Source of the DNA: Agaribacillus aureus
GTDB lineage: Bacteria; Bacteroidota; Bacteroidia; Cytophagales; Cyclobacteriaceae
Reading direction: 5' to 3'
Assembly: GCA_030442055.1 (NCBI GenBank)
Contig: JAUJEB010000007.1
Location: forward strand, 607,501 to 647,500
Length of the DNA: 40,000 bases
The notes under the pieces were generated by a model, which saw only the letters and a program-made list of their open reading frames with translations, was not told where the DNA came from and searched no databases. This document shows positions 28,419 through 37,334 of this stretch, in pieces; position 1 is the stretch's first letter; every line of letters starts with the position of its first letter. The position numbers and the translations under genes were made by a program.

Positions 28419-29114
28419 TTACAGTATGTTTGGCAATTCGCTCAGGCAATTTATCTCGTAAGTTACTTTCTGCTGATGAGATAGGTCATTGGGGTTGAAA
28501 AAAACCTGGTCCATATTTACACCTCTGGCGCCCATAATATCGGTATGCAGGTTATCGCCAATCATAAGGCTTGTATTGACGGTGGCATTTGATACATCCA
28601 GGGCATATTCAAATATTTCTCTTTGTGGTTTTTTATATCCGATGGATTCAGAAGTAATAACTTCCTTAAAGTATTTTTTGATTTTGGCACTGGTTAATTT
28701 GGTATCCTGCACATCATTAAACCCATTGGTAATGATGTGTAATTCGTATTTGGGTAGTAAGTAATCAAGCACTTCCTTGGCGAAGGGGATTATATTTGTC
28801 TTTTGAGGGCAAGACAGGAGATAAACTTCCGCAAAGTCAGCCGGGATTTGACTTTCGGTCAGACCCAGCTCCAAAAAGATCTTTTTGAATCTAGTTTCCC
28901 TGATTTCATTTTTGTTAATTTTTCCTCGATGGTATAACGCCCAAAGGTGGTTGTTGACATGGTTGAACTTTTCAATGAAAATGGACTCCGAAAATAAGTT
29001 GAAGCTGGTTAGCTCATATTGCCGGTACAGATCCGCCAGTGTTTCTGCCGAGTTTTTCTCAAAGTCCCAAAGCGTATGATCCAGGTCAAAGAATATATGA
29101 CGGTATTTTTTCAA
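28419..29114 (-). CDS. yjjG: YjjG-type HAD-family pyrimidine nucleotidase
   Basis: A haloacid-dehalogenase-like phosphatase of 231 residues that would remove phosphate from non-canonical pyrimidine nucleotides, a house-cleaning role. HAD motif I is FFDLDHTLWDF at about 9-19, motif II is HIITNGF near 131, the motif III region holds the lysine of IGYKKPQREIFEYAL, and motif IV is MIGDNLHTDIMGA near 185. The start is TTG. It lies ten bases after the ArsR-type gene on the same strand, so the two form an operon. Confidence 0.88.
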   Translation of the reverse strand: MKKYRHIFFDLDHTLWDFEKNSAETLADLYRQYELTSFNLFSESIFIEKFNHVNNHLWALYHRGKINKNEIRETRFKKIFLELGLTESQIPADFAEVYLLSCPQKTNIIPFAKEVLDYLLPKYELHIITNGFNDVQDTKLTSAKIKKYFKEVITSESIGYKKPQREIFEYALDVSNATVNTSLMIGDNLHTDIMGARGVNMDQVFFNPNDLSHQQKVTYEINCLSELPNIL

Positions 29115-29124
29115 GACAAAAGAT

Positions 29125-29508
29125 TTAGTGCGGCCAGGTTTTTTGCTGAATCTTATTGATTGCCAGCTCCCTGTTGGAATTTAGTATCGCATAGGTATCC
29201 AAATCCTTCAGCAATACCTGATCCTTACTTAAAAACTGAAAAATCTGATTTACAAAATCCTTGACTTCCTCTTTTAAATAATAAAAGACCCATTGATCTT
29301 CTTTTCTGGAACTGACCAGCCCGGCATTTTTTAAATAAATCATATGCCTGCTGGTTTTGGTCTGCGTAAAATCCAATATATTTTCTATATCAGAAATAGT
29401 CAATTCATGATTTTTGTGTAATAGAAATAATATTCTTACCCTCGACTCGTCAGCGAAAGACTTGAAAAACTGTGTTCCCGGACTTAAACTGAAATTTTTT
29501 AACCTCAT
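29125..29508 (-). CDS. ArsR-type winged-helix regulator
   Basis: A 127-residue transcription factor with the ArsR-like fold. FKSFADESRVRILFLLHKN (15-33) starts the domain, the recognition helix is near TKTSRHMIYLKNAGLVSSRK (50-69), and the beta wing follows with QWVFYYLKEEV. The metal-binding cysteines of ArsR/SmtB are absent, so the signal is unknown. It forms an operon with the nucleotidase downstream. Confidence 0.85.
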   Translation of the reverse strand: MRLKNFSLSPGTQFFKSFADESRVRILFLLHKNHELTISDIENILDFTQTKTSRHMIYLKNAGLVSSRKEDQWVFYYLKEEVKDFVNQIFQFLSKDQVLLKDLDTYAILNSNRELAINKIQQKTWPH

Positions 29509-29635
29509 TATAATGACTAATTGATCATTGGAAAGGAAACCTTTTACACAAATACTGCATTTAAATTAATATTAATGATTATTTTTATAAGTTGAGTAAC
29601 ACTTAATAAAGATTTTTTGATGTAAATTTAGTGTA

Positions 29636-30322
29636 TTGAACAAAATTAAAGTCATATTGACAAATTCTACACTCAAACCTTACAAACTGGTAGCTGTTGC
29701 CCTGATGTTTTGCTTTTTCACTGCAAAAGATGCCAAGGCACAAAGGAAAGTTGGGAATAAGCAGATTGTGCAGTTTTCAGGTGTAGTGGTAGGTCAGGAC
29801 AGTACCACAGGTGTTCCGGGGGTGCATATCTATGTGCCCAAAGCAGGCAGGGGTACAACATCTAATTTATATGGTTATTTTTCAATGCCTACGCTGGAAG
29901 GGGATAGCGTGATCATCAGCGCCATTGGTTTTGAGAAAATTCTTTATGTGGTCCCTAGTAATCGCGGAGAAAATATCACTGAATTTTTTGAGCTGCAAAC
30001 GGACACTACCTATCTAGAAGAAGTAGAAATATTTCCCTATCCTACCGAAAAAGACTTTAAGGAGGCGGTCCTGGCCCTTCGCTTGCCATCAGATAATATA
30101 TCACAGGATAATTTAGGCGCTGAAGTTTTGGCGAGAATGGCAGAAACACTTCCAATCGATGGAGGGGAAGCTTATAACAATTTTGTTAACCAGCAATTTA
30201 ATACCGCGCACAACCGGTACCTGTATAATCCTAATCCCATCAGCACTTTTCTCAACCCATTTGCCTGGGCTGAGCTAATAAAGTCGATCAAGCGGGGAGA
30301 TTTCAAAAAGAAAAAGAAGTAA
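29636..30322 (+). CDS. Exported protein with carboxypeptidase-regulatory-like domain
   Basis: A 228-residue protein with a signal peptide at about 1-35 (ending KDAKAQ). Residues about 45-115 form a carboxypeptidase D regulatory-like domain (FSGVVVGQDSTTGVPGVHIY, then GYFSMPTLEGDSVIISAIGF), as found at the start of TonB-dependent receptors, but no receptor follows. The C-terminal part is unrecognised and ends in a lysine-rich tail. The start is TTG. Divergent from the ArsR-type gene, with 127 bases between. A terminator follows the stop directly. Confidence 0.8.
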   Translation: MNKIKVILTNSTLKPYKLVAVALMFCFFTAKDAKAQRKVGNKQIVQFSGVVVGQDSTTGVPGVHIYVPKAGRGTTSNLYGYFSMPTLEGDSVIISAIGFEKILYVVPSNRGENITEFFELQTDTTYLEEVEIFPYPTEKDFKEAVLALRLPSDNISQDNLGAEVLARMAETLPIDGGEAYNNFVNQQFNTAHNRYLYNPNPISTFLNPFAWAELIKSIKRGDFKKKKK

Positions 30323-30352
30323 AAAATCCTCACAATTTGCGAGGATTTTTTA
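30322..30352 (+). terminator. Terminator, probably bidirectional
   Basis: AAAAATCCTC and GAGGATTTTT form a 10-bp stem around a 9-base loop, with A runs on the left and T runs on the right. It starts at the stop codon of the plus-strand gene and also faces the minus-strand gene ending at 30392. Confidence 0.85.
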
Positions 30353-30391
30353 AAATATATGGTAATTGTTTAAGCGTATGCAAATGGCAAT

Positions 30392-30961
30392 TTACCAATG
30401 GACGTTACTGTCGGCACCTTCATTGTTAGCCACATCACTATTGGTATTTTTATAAACCTCTTTCCTGATCTCATCTCTCACCTGTTGTCCGATTAAGTTC
30501 GCTTTTTCTCTCAGTTTATTGGAAAGTGCTTTATTCTTTTTAGATAACTTGTCGCTCTGCTGTACACACAGAAATTTCTTAACACTCTTGTCAGATTTTT
30601 TGATCGTTTCATCATAGTAAAAGTCAGTGATCTTCAAGGAGTAACCATTGTTTCTGACCGTCATGATCACCCGGTAATTAAGCATTGGAGCGGTAGTCTT
30701 CGAAGCTTCCAGACTCTTTACCTTTTCCATACCACCGCCAGACAGTGAACCGGTATTTTTATTCATCCTTAAATAGTATGGAGACTTGTTATATGTATTG
30801 ACGAATACCTCTTTGGCTTTTTCATACAAGATTTCCTCGGTTGTTCCTTCAATACTCACCTCATCGGAAAAACTCAGTAGGTCGACCCCTACCTGCTGTG
30901 CACTCAGCGGGCTTGCGACAAAGCCTGCAAATATCGTTAAGATTGTTAATAGGGTTCTCAT
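30392..30961 (-). CDS. Small exported protein, DUF4468-like
   Basis: A 189-residue protein with signal peptide MRTLLTILTIFAGFVASPLS (about 1-22, ending SAQ). The remaining region, with YEKAKEVFVNTYNKS and the YRVIMTVRNNGYSLKITDFY strand pair, resembles the DUF4468 pattern (a TBP-like fold). The C-terminal tail is basic. The ATG at 30961 starts the signal directly, so the longer reading is rejected. 44 bases separate it from the gene upstream on the same strand; they probably form an operon. No role known. Confidence 0.7.
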   Translation of the reverse strand: MRTLLTILTIFAGFVASPLSAQQVGVDLLSFSDEVSIEGTTEEILYEKAKEVFVNTYNKSPYYLRMNKNTGSLSGGGMEKVKSLEASKTTAPMLNYRVIMTVRNNGYSLKITDFYYDETIKKSDKSVKKFLCVQQSDKLSKKNKALSNKLREKANLIGQQVRDEIRKEVYKNTNSDVANNEGADSNVHW

Positions 30962-31005
30962 GGTCTTGGTTTTAAACGGTTCAGTCAATGTAATTTGGTT
31001 ATTGC

Positions 31006-31527
31006 TTATGGTTTAGTTTTTACTATAATGGCATTTTCGTATTTATACAATCCGGTTCCTGGAGACTCAAGAATATCAACGTAATTGACAAATCGTGGAT
31101 TCATAGTATCTCTAACCTGATACTTTCCATTTTTTCCATCGGCTCCTCTGATCAATATAAAATCGCCATAATCGAACTGGCCTCCCCATCTTTTGAGCAG
31201 GTTTCGACTTAATGCCACATATTTATAATTTCCTGCTTTTGTAATATCAAACTTTGTTCCATCCGCCGTGATATTCGGGGAACTGTCCGTTTGACTGGCC
31301 ACAGGTTCATACATGGTGATTGTTACGTTAAAGCGGGGTACTACTACATTAGCGGGTGCTGCTTTCTTAATCGCGTCGTTGAATTCCCTGGTTTCAGATA
31401 CCTTTAAAGAACTATTTAAACTTGTGGATTCAGCTTCACTGGTAGTTTCATCATTAGTAAAACTTAACAATGCCGGAACCAGCAGAACAAATGCCATCAA
31501 GTACGGGTTATTGAAAATCCGTTTCAT
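31006..31527 (-). CDS. Exported 3D/double-psi beta-barrel protein
   Basis: A 173-residue protein with a hydrophobic N-terminal signal (about 8-22). The C-terminal 110 residues look like a 3D or RlpA-like double-psi beta-barrel: FNVTITMYEP, SPNITADGTKFDI and YQVRDTMNPRFVNYVDILES, with the conserved aspartates of this fold. It may bind or cut peptidoglycan, but this is inferred from fold alone. A cluster of AATTAGGGTTA-type repeats lies immediately upstream, one copy five bases from the start codon. Confidence 0.75.
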   Translation of the reverse strand: MKRIFNNPYLMAFVLLVPALLSFTNDETTSEAESTSLNSSLKVSETREFNDAIKKAAPANVVVPRFNVTITMYEPVASQTDSSPNITADGTKFDITKAGNYKYVALSRNLLKRWGGQFDYGDFILIRGADGKNGKYQVRDTMNPRFVNYVDILESPGTGLYKYENAIIVKTKP

Positions 31528-31531
31528 TGCT

Positions 31532-31703
31532 AATTAGGGTTAGTTAATTTTATACTGTAACCTTACTATAAATTCCGTGCCAAATTGGTTGTCCCGGATA
31601 AAAACGAGATTACTCCTTTATTATTATGTGCCTAATAAGTAACCCTAATTCATAATCAAAATTACTAAAAATGACAGCTTATTGGGCGCATGTAACCCTA
31701 ATT
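31532..31703. repeat. Three copies of an 11-bp motif (AATTAGGGTTA / TAACCCTAATT)
   Basis: Exact copies: AATTAGGGTTA at 31532-31542 and its reverse complement at 31640-31650 and 31693-31703. The last two are 53 bases apart, close to five turns of DNA. The cluster sits directly upstream of the minus-strand gene at 31527 and may be a binding array for a regulator. Confidence 0.55.
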
Positions 31704-32322
31704 TCGATGAATAATTGATATTTTGCGATAAAGGAACAAGAAGCGTCTACTAGCTTTGTCGAGAAGAAAATTCAGCGGTGAAAATGGCCGGATCCTGAGA
31801 GGTATTTTTATTAATGTTAAAATAAGATTTTCAGCAAATATGGCCGGTTTTACAAGGTTGAAAGACATATTGAGGTCAGGTCGCCATTTTAAACTGCTCC
31901 CCGTTTTTTTCAAGCCTCGCTCTCATGCTTAAGACTGTTGGCGGCAGAACTTTGGTACCTTAGCATAACTATAAATGTTGAGCCAGCGGATACGATACGT
32001 GAAAATAATGACGCTTTATTGTGTGAGACCAAATACCGCTGGCCGAAGTGGTTCAGAACGCTTAAACCCGATGTGAGTTTTGACAGATACATCTTTTTAA
32101 ATGAGTAGCAGTGTACACACATTGTGTAATAAAACATCATCAATCTGTTAAATACAAGCCAGTTTTAATAGAATGAGAGATAAAAAAAGGACTATTTACA
32201 TCACTGGCCTGAGTCGTGAGTTTAAATGTTTATTAATAATTTTGGCTGGCTTGCGAATAAAATGGTTGTTTTGAGAAGCGAATGAATATATAGGAAAAGC
32301 GAAGTCGATTAACTTCCTAATT
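31704..32322. other. Gene-poor region with IS21-like end remnant and possible gene fragment
   Basis: No convincing gene in about 620 bases. TTCAGC...ATGGCCGG occurs at 31771-31791 and 31830-31847, and GGTCGCCATTTTAA at 31879-31892; such repeated GGCCGG/GGTC blocks resemble the terminal repeats of IS21-family elements. A plus-strand frame from TTG at 31938 to 32108 encodes 56 residues (CETKYRWPKWFRTLKPDVSF near its end) with natural composition, but no start site or known family. I read it as a possible remnant of a gene. Confidence 0.35.
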
Positions 32323-32325
32323 TTG

Positions 32326-32333
32326 TATCTTTG
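32326..32333 (+). promoter_or_regulatory. Possible -7 element (TATCTTTG) for queD
   Basis: Matches TAnnTTTG, 23 bases before the queD start codon. No good TTG at the -33 position. Confidence 0.4.
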
Positions 32334-32355
32334 CAGCCGGTCAATTAATGGTACT

Positions 32356-32778
32356 ATGATATACGTTAGTCGTCAGGAACATTTTAATGCTGCCCATAAG
32401 CTTTACAATCCGGATTGGTCGAAAGAAAAAAACATTGAGATCTTCGGGCCGTGCGCCAATGAAAATTGGCACGGGCATAATTTTGAACTGATTGTAACTG
32501 TTAAAGGATCGCCTGATCCTGAAACTGGCTTTGTGGTGGATTTAAAAAAACTTAGCACCTTAATTAAGCGGGAGATCACTGACAAGGTAGACCATAAAAA
32601 CCTGAATCTCGATGTAGATTTCATGAAGGGTAAAATGGCCAGCTGTGAAGTATTGGTGATGGAGTTTTGGAAAATTCTGGCACCGAAGGTAAAAGAAATC
32701 ACGGCTAACGGAGCATTGCACTCACTCAAGCTATACGAAACTCCCAGGAATTTTGTGGAGTATTTCGGGGATGCTTAG
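32356..32778 (+). CDS. queD: 6-carboxy-5,6,7,8-tetrahydropterin synthase / 6-pyruvoyl-tetrahydropterin synthase homolog
   Basis: Converts dihydroneopterin triphosphate in the pathway to queuosine (7-deazaguanine). The 140-residue protein begins SRQEHFNAAHKL, whose His is a zinc ligand, with the other two in WHGHNFEL. The catalytic Cys lies in GPCANENWHGH, DHKNLNLD is the conserved DH...LD motif, and the C-terminal glutamate is in ETPRNFVEY. The ATG at 32356 is chosen because the earlier one adds residues upstream of the -7 element and fold. The gene is followed after 14 bases by lpxB. Confidence 0.9.
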   Translation: MIYVSRQEHFNAAHKLYNPDWSKEKNIEIFGPCANENWHGHNFELIVTVKGSPDPETGFVVDLKKLSTLIKREITDKVDHKNLNLDVDFMKGKMASCEVLVMEFWKILAPKVKEITANGALHSLKLYETPRNFVEYFGDA

Positions 32779-32792
32779 GTTGCATGTGACCA

Positions 32793-33920
32793 ATGAAAAA
32801 CAATTATAAACACATGAAATACTATATCATTGCCGGGGAAAGATCAGGGGATCTGCATGCAGCTAACCTTGTCAAGTCGTTGCGGCAATTGGACGCAGAT
32901 CTTGAAATAAGAGGAATAGGCGGAGATTATATGAAGGAAAGTGGGGTCCAGATTCTGATGCATTACAAAGAATTGGCGGTAATGGGTTTTTTGGAAGTGC
33001 TGAAAAGTATTTTCAGACTTCGGAAATTCCTGCAAAAATGTCAGAACGATGTAGCCGCCTTTAAACCTGATGTGTTAATTTTAGTCGATTTTGCCGGTTT
33101 TAATATGCGTATGGCGAAATTTGGCAAGGCCAACAACTTCCGCACTTTTTATTATATTTCTCCAAAAATCTGGGCCTGGAATCAAAAAAGGGCACTTAAG
33201 ATTAAAAAGTCGGTGGATAAAATGTTTGTAATCCTCCCTTTTGAAAAAGATTTTTACAAGCGATATGACTACCCGGTCGATTACGTCGGTAACCCATTAC
33301 TCGATGCCATTAACGCATTTCAGCCCAACGATCATTTTAGCGCCAATAACCGTTTGGATGATAAGAAGATTATTGCCGTTTTACCGGGCAGCAGGCAGCA
33401 GGAAGTAGCCTACATCCTTGAAATAATGCTTAGTGTTATCAATGATTTTCCGGATTATCGATTTGTGGTGGCCGGAGTCGATAACCTGTCGCAGGAGGCT
33501 TATAAGGTCCTTGATGAAATTGATCGGGTGAGCCTGGTTTACGATCAGACCTATGATTTACTAACACAGGCGCAGGCAGCCATTGTTACTTCCGGAACGG
33601 CCACGCTTGAAACCGCCCTGCTGAATGTTCCCCAGGTGGTCTGTTACAGAACCAGCAATTTTACTTATCGCATTGCCAAGCATTTAATAAAAGTCGAATA
33701 TATTTCCCTGGTAAACCTTATCGCGGGGCAGGAAGTGGTCAGGGAGTTAATTCAACACGAATTAAACTATGAAAACCTTAAGAATGCGGTAAGGGCTATA
33801 TTGCCTGGGGGACCGGAGAGACAAAATGTCTTGTCGGGTTATGTAAAAGTGCATGAGTTACTAGGCAATAAAAAAGCCTCGCAAACTACTGCAAGGCTTA
33901 TGGTGGATTATCTTTCCTGA
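32793..33920 (+). CDS. lpxB: Lipid-A-disaccharide synthase
   Basis: Joins UDP-diacylglucosamine and lipid X to make the disaccharide of lipid A, at the inner face of the inner membrane. The 375-residue length fits the family. Motifs: YYIIAGERSGDLHAANL near the start, YYISPKIWAWNQKR at about 123-136, and LPGSRQQEV at about 195-203. Another ATG at 32814, directly before the conserved start, is equally possible. The last 50 bases also encode the clpX terminator on the other strand, and lpxB and clpX end only seven bases apart. Confidence 0.95.
   Translation: MKNNYKHMKYYIIAGERSGDLHAANLVKSLRQLDADLEIRGIGGDYMKESGVQILMHYKELAVMGFLEVLKSIFRLRKFLQKCQNDVAAFKPDVLILVDFAGFNMRMAKFGKANNFRTFYYISPKIWAWNQKRALKIKKSVDKMFVILPFEKDFYKRYDYPVDYVGNPLLDAINAFQPNDHFSANNRLDDKKIIAVLPGSRQQEVAYILEIMLSVINDFPDYRFVVAGVDNLSQEAYKVLDEIDRVSLVYDQTYDLLTQAQAAIVTSGTATLETALLNVPQVVCYRTSNFTYRIAKHLIKVEYISLVNLIAGQEVVRELIQHELNYENLKNAVRAILPGGPERQNVLSGYVKVHELLGNKKASQTTARLMVDYLS
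33869..33899 (-). terminator. clpX terminator, inside the lpxB reading frame
   Basis: On the minus strand: AAGCCTTGCAGTAGTTTGCG then AGGCTT followed by six T. The stem is AAGCCT with AGGCTT, extended inward by TGC/GCA after a mismatch. It lies 29 bases past the clpX stop, and in plus-strand sense encodes the lpxB residues around NKKASQTTARL. Confidence 0.8.
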
Positions 33921-33927
33921 AAGAAAT

Positions 33928-35151
33928 CTAAGCGACTTTCAGTTTGTTAAACTTAGATTTTTCAAACTTGTCTTCAGCATAGGTTTTGGTGATGACCAAT
34001 TTTTTTACATTGGGATTTGAAGGAAGTTCAAACATAGCGTCCGTGACAATAGCCTCAAAAATCGATCGCAAGCCCCTGGCGCCAAGCTTAAAGTCTACGG
34101 CTTTGTCCACAATATAATCGAGTGCTTCCTGGCGTACTTCCAGTTTGATATCTTCCATTTCAAAAAGCTTTTTGTATTGCTTTGTCAATGCGTTTTTAGG
34201 CTCGGTCAGGATTTGTTTCAAAATATTCCTGTCCAGCGGATTGAGGAATGTCAAAACCGGCAACCTGCCTATTAGCTCGGGGATTAAACCAAATGACTTC
34301 AGATCCTGTGCCGTAATATATTGCAGCAGGTTTTCTTTGTCGAAATTAAAATCGTCGTTTTTGGAAGAAAAGCCAAGTGGCTTTGTATTTAAACGGGAAG
34401 CGATGTTCCTATTAATACCGTCGAAAGCCCCACCACAAATAAACAGGATGTTTTCGGTATTCACATTGATCATCTTTTGATCTGGGTGTTTTCTTCCCCC
34501 CTGTGGTGGCACATTCACCGAGGTACCTTCCAATAACTTGAGCAACGCCTGCTGCACACCCTCGCCGCTTACATCCCTGGTGATAGAGGGATTATCCGAT
34601 TTTCTGGCGATTTTATCTATTTCATCTATGTAAACAATGCCCCGCTCTGCCGCCTCTACCTCGTAATTGGCAGATTGCAGTAACCGGGTCAAAATACTTT
34701 CAACATCTTCTCCGACATAACCTGCTTCCGTGAGTACCGTGGCATCAGCGATACAAAAAGGAACCTGCAGAATTTTGGCTATAGACCTGGCCAGATAAGT
34801 TTTACCTGTTCCCGTCTCACCGACCATAATGATATTGGATTTTTCAATCATTATATCATCGTCGGCCTTTTTCTGCATTAACCTTTTGTAGTGATTATAA
34901 ACGGCAACGGAAATAACCTTCTTGGCCTCATCCTGTCCAATGACAAATTGATCAAGAAATGACTTCATTTCAATTGGTTTTACAAGATTGAAATGCGGAG
35001 CGTCATCGCTTGCCTTTGTCTTTAACTCCTCTGCCAATATTTGCTGGGCCTGATTGATGCAAATGTTACAGATATGGGCATGGATCCCAGAAATCATCAG
35101 ATCTACATCTTTCTTATTCCTTCCACAAAATGAGCAGGTAACTTGTGTCAT
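33928..35151 (-). CDS. clpX: ATP-dependent Clp protease ATP-binding subunit ClpX
   Basis: Hexameric AAA+ unfoldase that feeds proteins to ClpP. The 407-residue protein has the N-terminal zinc-binding domain (CSFCGRNK at 6-13 and CNIC near 28-31), Walker [12 protein letters not shown] near 110, Walker [12 protein letters not shown] near 172, the sensor region, and an IGRLPV ClpP-loop-like segment ([14 protein letters not shown]; the ClpP-binding IGF-type loop is earlier). It follows clpP by 11 bases in one operon tig-clpP-clpX. Confidence 0.96.
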   Translation of the reverse strand: MTQVTCSFCGRNKKDVDLMISGIHAHICNICINQAQQILAEELKTKASDDAPHFNLVKPIEMKSFLDQFVIGQDEAKKVISVAVYNHYKRLMQKKADDDIMIEKSNIIMVGETGTGKTYLARSIAKILQVPFCIADATVLTEAGYVGEDVESILTRLLQSANYEVEAAERGIVYIDEIDKIARKSDNPSITRDVSGEGVQQALLKLLEGTSVNVPPQGGRKHPDQKMINVNTENILFICGGAFDGINRNIASRLNTKPLGFSSKNDDFNFDKENLLQYITAQDLKSFGLIPELIGRLPVLTFLNPLDRNILKQILTEPKNALTKQYKKLFEMEDIKLEVRQEALDYIVDKAVDFKLGARGLRSIFEAIVTDAMFELPSNPNVKKLVITKTYAEDKFEKSKFNKLKVA

Positions 35152-35162
35152 AATATTATCTT

Positions 35163-35840
35163 TTAACTTTTCTTTTTGACCAAAACTTCGTCAATCAGTC
35201 CATATTCCTTTGCCTCCGGTGCTGTCATCCAAAAATCCCTATCCGAGTCCTTTTCAATTTTGTCTATACTTTGTCCGCTGTGGTTGGCCAAAATGGCATA
35301 TAGTTCTTTTTTTAACGACATGATCAACTTAAAGGATATCTCCATATCGCTTGAAGGTCCCTGCATTCCGCCTGAGGGTTGATGGATCATCACCCTGGCA
35401 TGTGGTAAGGCCGACCTTTTGTTGGCTGCCCCACCGGCTAAAAGTACAGCCCCCATCGAAGCTGCCAATCCCGTGCAGATAGTGGCTACGTCAGGACTGA
35501 TATATTGCATGGTATCGTACATACCCAGCCCGGCAGTAACCGACCCCCCAGGACTGTTTACGTATAACAACACGTCTCTGTTGGCATCCACCGACTCCAG
35601 GAATAACAATTGAGCGGTAATAATGTTAGCAATATTGTCGTCAACCGGCATACCCAGAAAAATAATTCTATCCATAATTAACCTGGAGAAAACGTCAATT
35701 TCTCTGAAGTTGGTAGGCCGTTCTTCAATAACCGCCCTGGTCATGTTCTCGATTCTTTGTACATAGCTGTCGAAGGTGCTACCGCTAATTCCTTGTCCTT
35801 TTATAGCGTATTTCCTGAATTCTTCTTTATTCATGTCCAT
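35163..35840 (-). CDS. clpP: ATP-dependent Clp protease proteolytic subunit ClpP
   Basis: Tetradecameric serine protease. Seen are the catalytic Ser in [11 protein letters not shown] (about residue 128), His in [11 protein letters not shown] (about 153) and Asp in [11 protein letters not shown] near 202. ATG codons at 35840 and 35834 both fit; a TTG at 35846 is less likely. Length about 225 residues. It is 73 bases after tig and 11 before clpX. Confidence 0.95.
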   Translation of the reverse strand: MDMNKEEFRKYAIKGQGISGSTFDSYVQRIENMTRAVIEERPTNFREIDVFSRLIMDRIIFLGMPVDDNIANIITAQLLFLESVDANRDVLLYVNSPGGSVTAGLGMYDTMQYISPDVATICTGLAASMGAVLLAGGAANKRSALPHARVMIHQPSGGMQGPSSDMEISFKLIMSLKKELYAILANHSGQSIDKIEKDSDRDFWMTAPEAKEYGLIDEVLVKKKS

Positions 35841-35913
35841 TAACAAAATATTATCTGTAATAAAAAAAGGTTCTTTTAAAAAAGATTCCTAATATAACTA
35901 TAAAGAGTTGAAT

Positions 35914-37242
35914 TTAGTTTGAAACTAGTTTTTTAAATTTTTCCAAGTCAACTTTTTTATGACTCACGCTGATTTTCTCTTTAATGCAGGCCATTACCTT
36001 CTCGGATTGTGCCTGTTGGAAAACTTTATGATAATTATTACCATTTTCGCCTTTAAGATAGTTATCGACAAAGGCATCAATACTATCCTCAAACTGGGCT
36101 CCCAGACCTGATTGCGCAAATTGTGCCCTGATTATTTCCCGGGTTTTTTCCAAGACGTCTTCGTGCTCTACTTTGATTTGCTCGTCCTCGACAATTTTAT
36201 TCTTTATCAACGACCATTTCAGGTCTTTGATATAGGCATCATACTCCTTTTCAATATCTTCCGCTGTTATCTTGCCTTCATTGGCGGTCATTAACCATTT
36301 TTTTAGAAATTCATCAGGCAATTCGATCTTAGTGGATTCCACAAATTTATTTTGTATCGAGTAATCGAGAAAAGACAGTGTTTCTTTTTCGTAGTTGGCG
36401 CCAATAGTTGACTTTACTTTTTCCAGAAATTCTTTTTCCGAGGTCACATTGTCTTTGCCAAAAATCTTATCAAAAAACTCCTGGTTCATTTCGCCGGGAA
36501 TTTTACGATTGATATTTTTAATACTGAACTCGAAGTCTCCGGCCATGGCTTTTGTTTCATCTTCGCTCATTCCCAATATATGGCTTAATTCATGTGTATC
36601 GGAAAATGCTTTATGGAGATCAAATTTGATGGTATCTCCGCCTTTTAACCCAACAAACTTTTTGGCTAGCTTCTTGTCAATCTGGGTCGACTCAAGTAAC
36701 AAATCTTTGGTAAAATCGCCCTGGGTAAGTGTGCCGTAGAACGCATCTCCTGCTTCACTTACTTCGGGGTTAGTCATGGTGCCGTACTGAAGTTTCAGAT
36801 TATCCAGGGTCTCATTGATTACCTTATCATCGACGCTGATGTCGTAGGCAGTTACCTTTACCTTCGACGACAGGTCATACTGGAATTCATTGACCATACC
36901 AATATTGTATTCAAAATCAAAGTCTCTTTGATTTTCCCAATCAATGTCTTTTGACTTATCGTGGTTTGGCAAAGGTTCTCCTAAAATATTAATTTTGTTA
37001 TCCTTGATGTAGCTGGTAAGCGATTGGGACAAAATCTGGTTGATTTCTTCAACCAAAATTGATTTGCCATAAAGTTTTTTAATGTAATTAAATGGCACTT
37101 TTCCAGGACGAAAACCCTTTATATTGGCTTTTTTACTGTAATCCTTTATTTTTTCTTCAACTTGTGGTTGATAATCATCTTCCTTTAACGTAATTTTAAT
37201 AAAGCCTTCAGTTAAGGTTTTTTTTTCTAATGTAATGTCCAA
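35914..37242 (-). CDS. tig: Trigger factor, ribosome-bound chaperone
   Basis: Binds near the ribosome exit tunnel and shields emerging chains. The 442-residue protein starts with the ribosome-binding domain and its loop signature (GFRPGKVPFNYIKKLYG at about 40-56; classic GFRxGKxP). The middle PPIase-like domain is diverged, as is common in Bacteroidota. The C-terminal two-thirds are helical and Lys/Glu-rich. The start codon is TTG (DITLEKK follows). It heads the tig-clpP-clpX run; the tRNA-Leu and its terminator lie upstream. Confidence 0.93.
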   Translation of the reverse strand: MDITLEKKTLTEGFIKITLKEDDYQPQVEEKIKDYSKKANIKGFRPGKVPFNYIKKLYGKSILVEEINQILSQSLTSYIKDNKINILGEPLPNHDKSKDIDWENQRDFDFEYNIGMVNEFQYDLSSKVKVTAYDISVDDKVINETLDNLKLQYGTMTNPEVSEAGDAFYGTLTQGDFTKDLLLESTQIDKKLAKKFVGLKGGDTIKFDLHKAFSDTHELSHILGMSEDETKAMAGDFEFSIKNINRKIPGEMNQEFFDKIFGKDNVTSEKEFLEKVKSTIGANYEKETLSFLDYSIQNKFVESTKIELPDEFLKKWLMTANEGKITAEDIEKEYDAYIKDLKWSLIKNKIVEDEQIKVEHEDVLEKTREIIRAQFAQSGLGAQFEDSIDAFVDNYLKGENGNNYHKVFQQAQSEKVMACIKEKISVSHKKVDLEKFKKLVSN

Positions 37243-37282
37243 AGCTTTAAAATTTAGTTAATTATAATATTTAGAGTTAATC

Positions 37283-37325
37283 AAAAACCCTCAATCTCGA
37301 GGTGGTTATTTCGTGACCGAGGGTT
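37283..37325 (-). terminator. Terminator after tRNA-Leu
   Basis: On the minus strand AACCCTC and GAGGGTT pair around a 26-base loop that can fold further, followed by TTTTT. It lies nine bases after the tRNA 3' end and separates it from tig. Confidence 0.65.
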
Positions 37326-37334
37326 CGTATTTTG

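Noticed and set aside
28406-28424. Hairpin CTGTAAA...TTTACAG at the end of the nucleotidase gene
   Set aside because: Only 7 AT-rich pairs, overlaps the stop codon, and no T run follows on the minus strand.
31698-32143. Two minus-strand frames of 71 and 77 codons
   Set aside because: Low-complexity composition with many hydrophobic and basic residues and no start signal; the second lies antisense to a more natural plus-strand frame.
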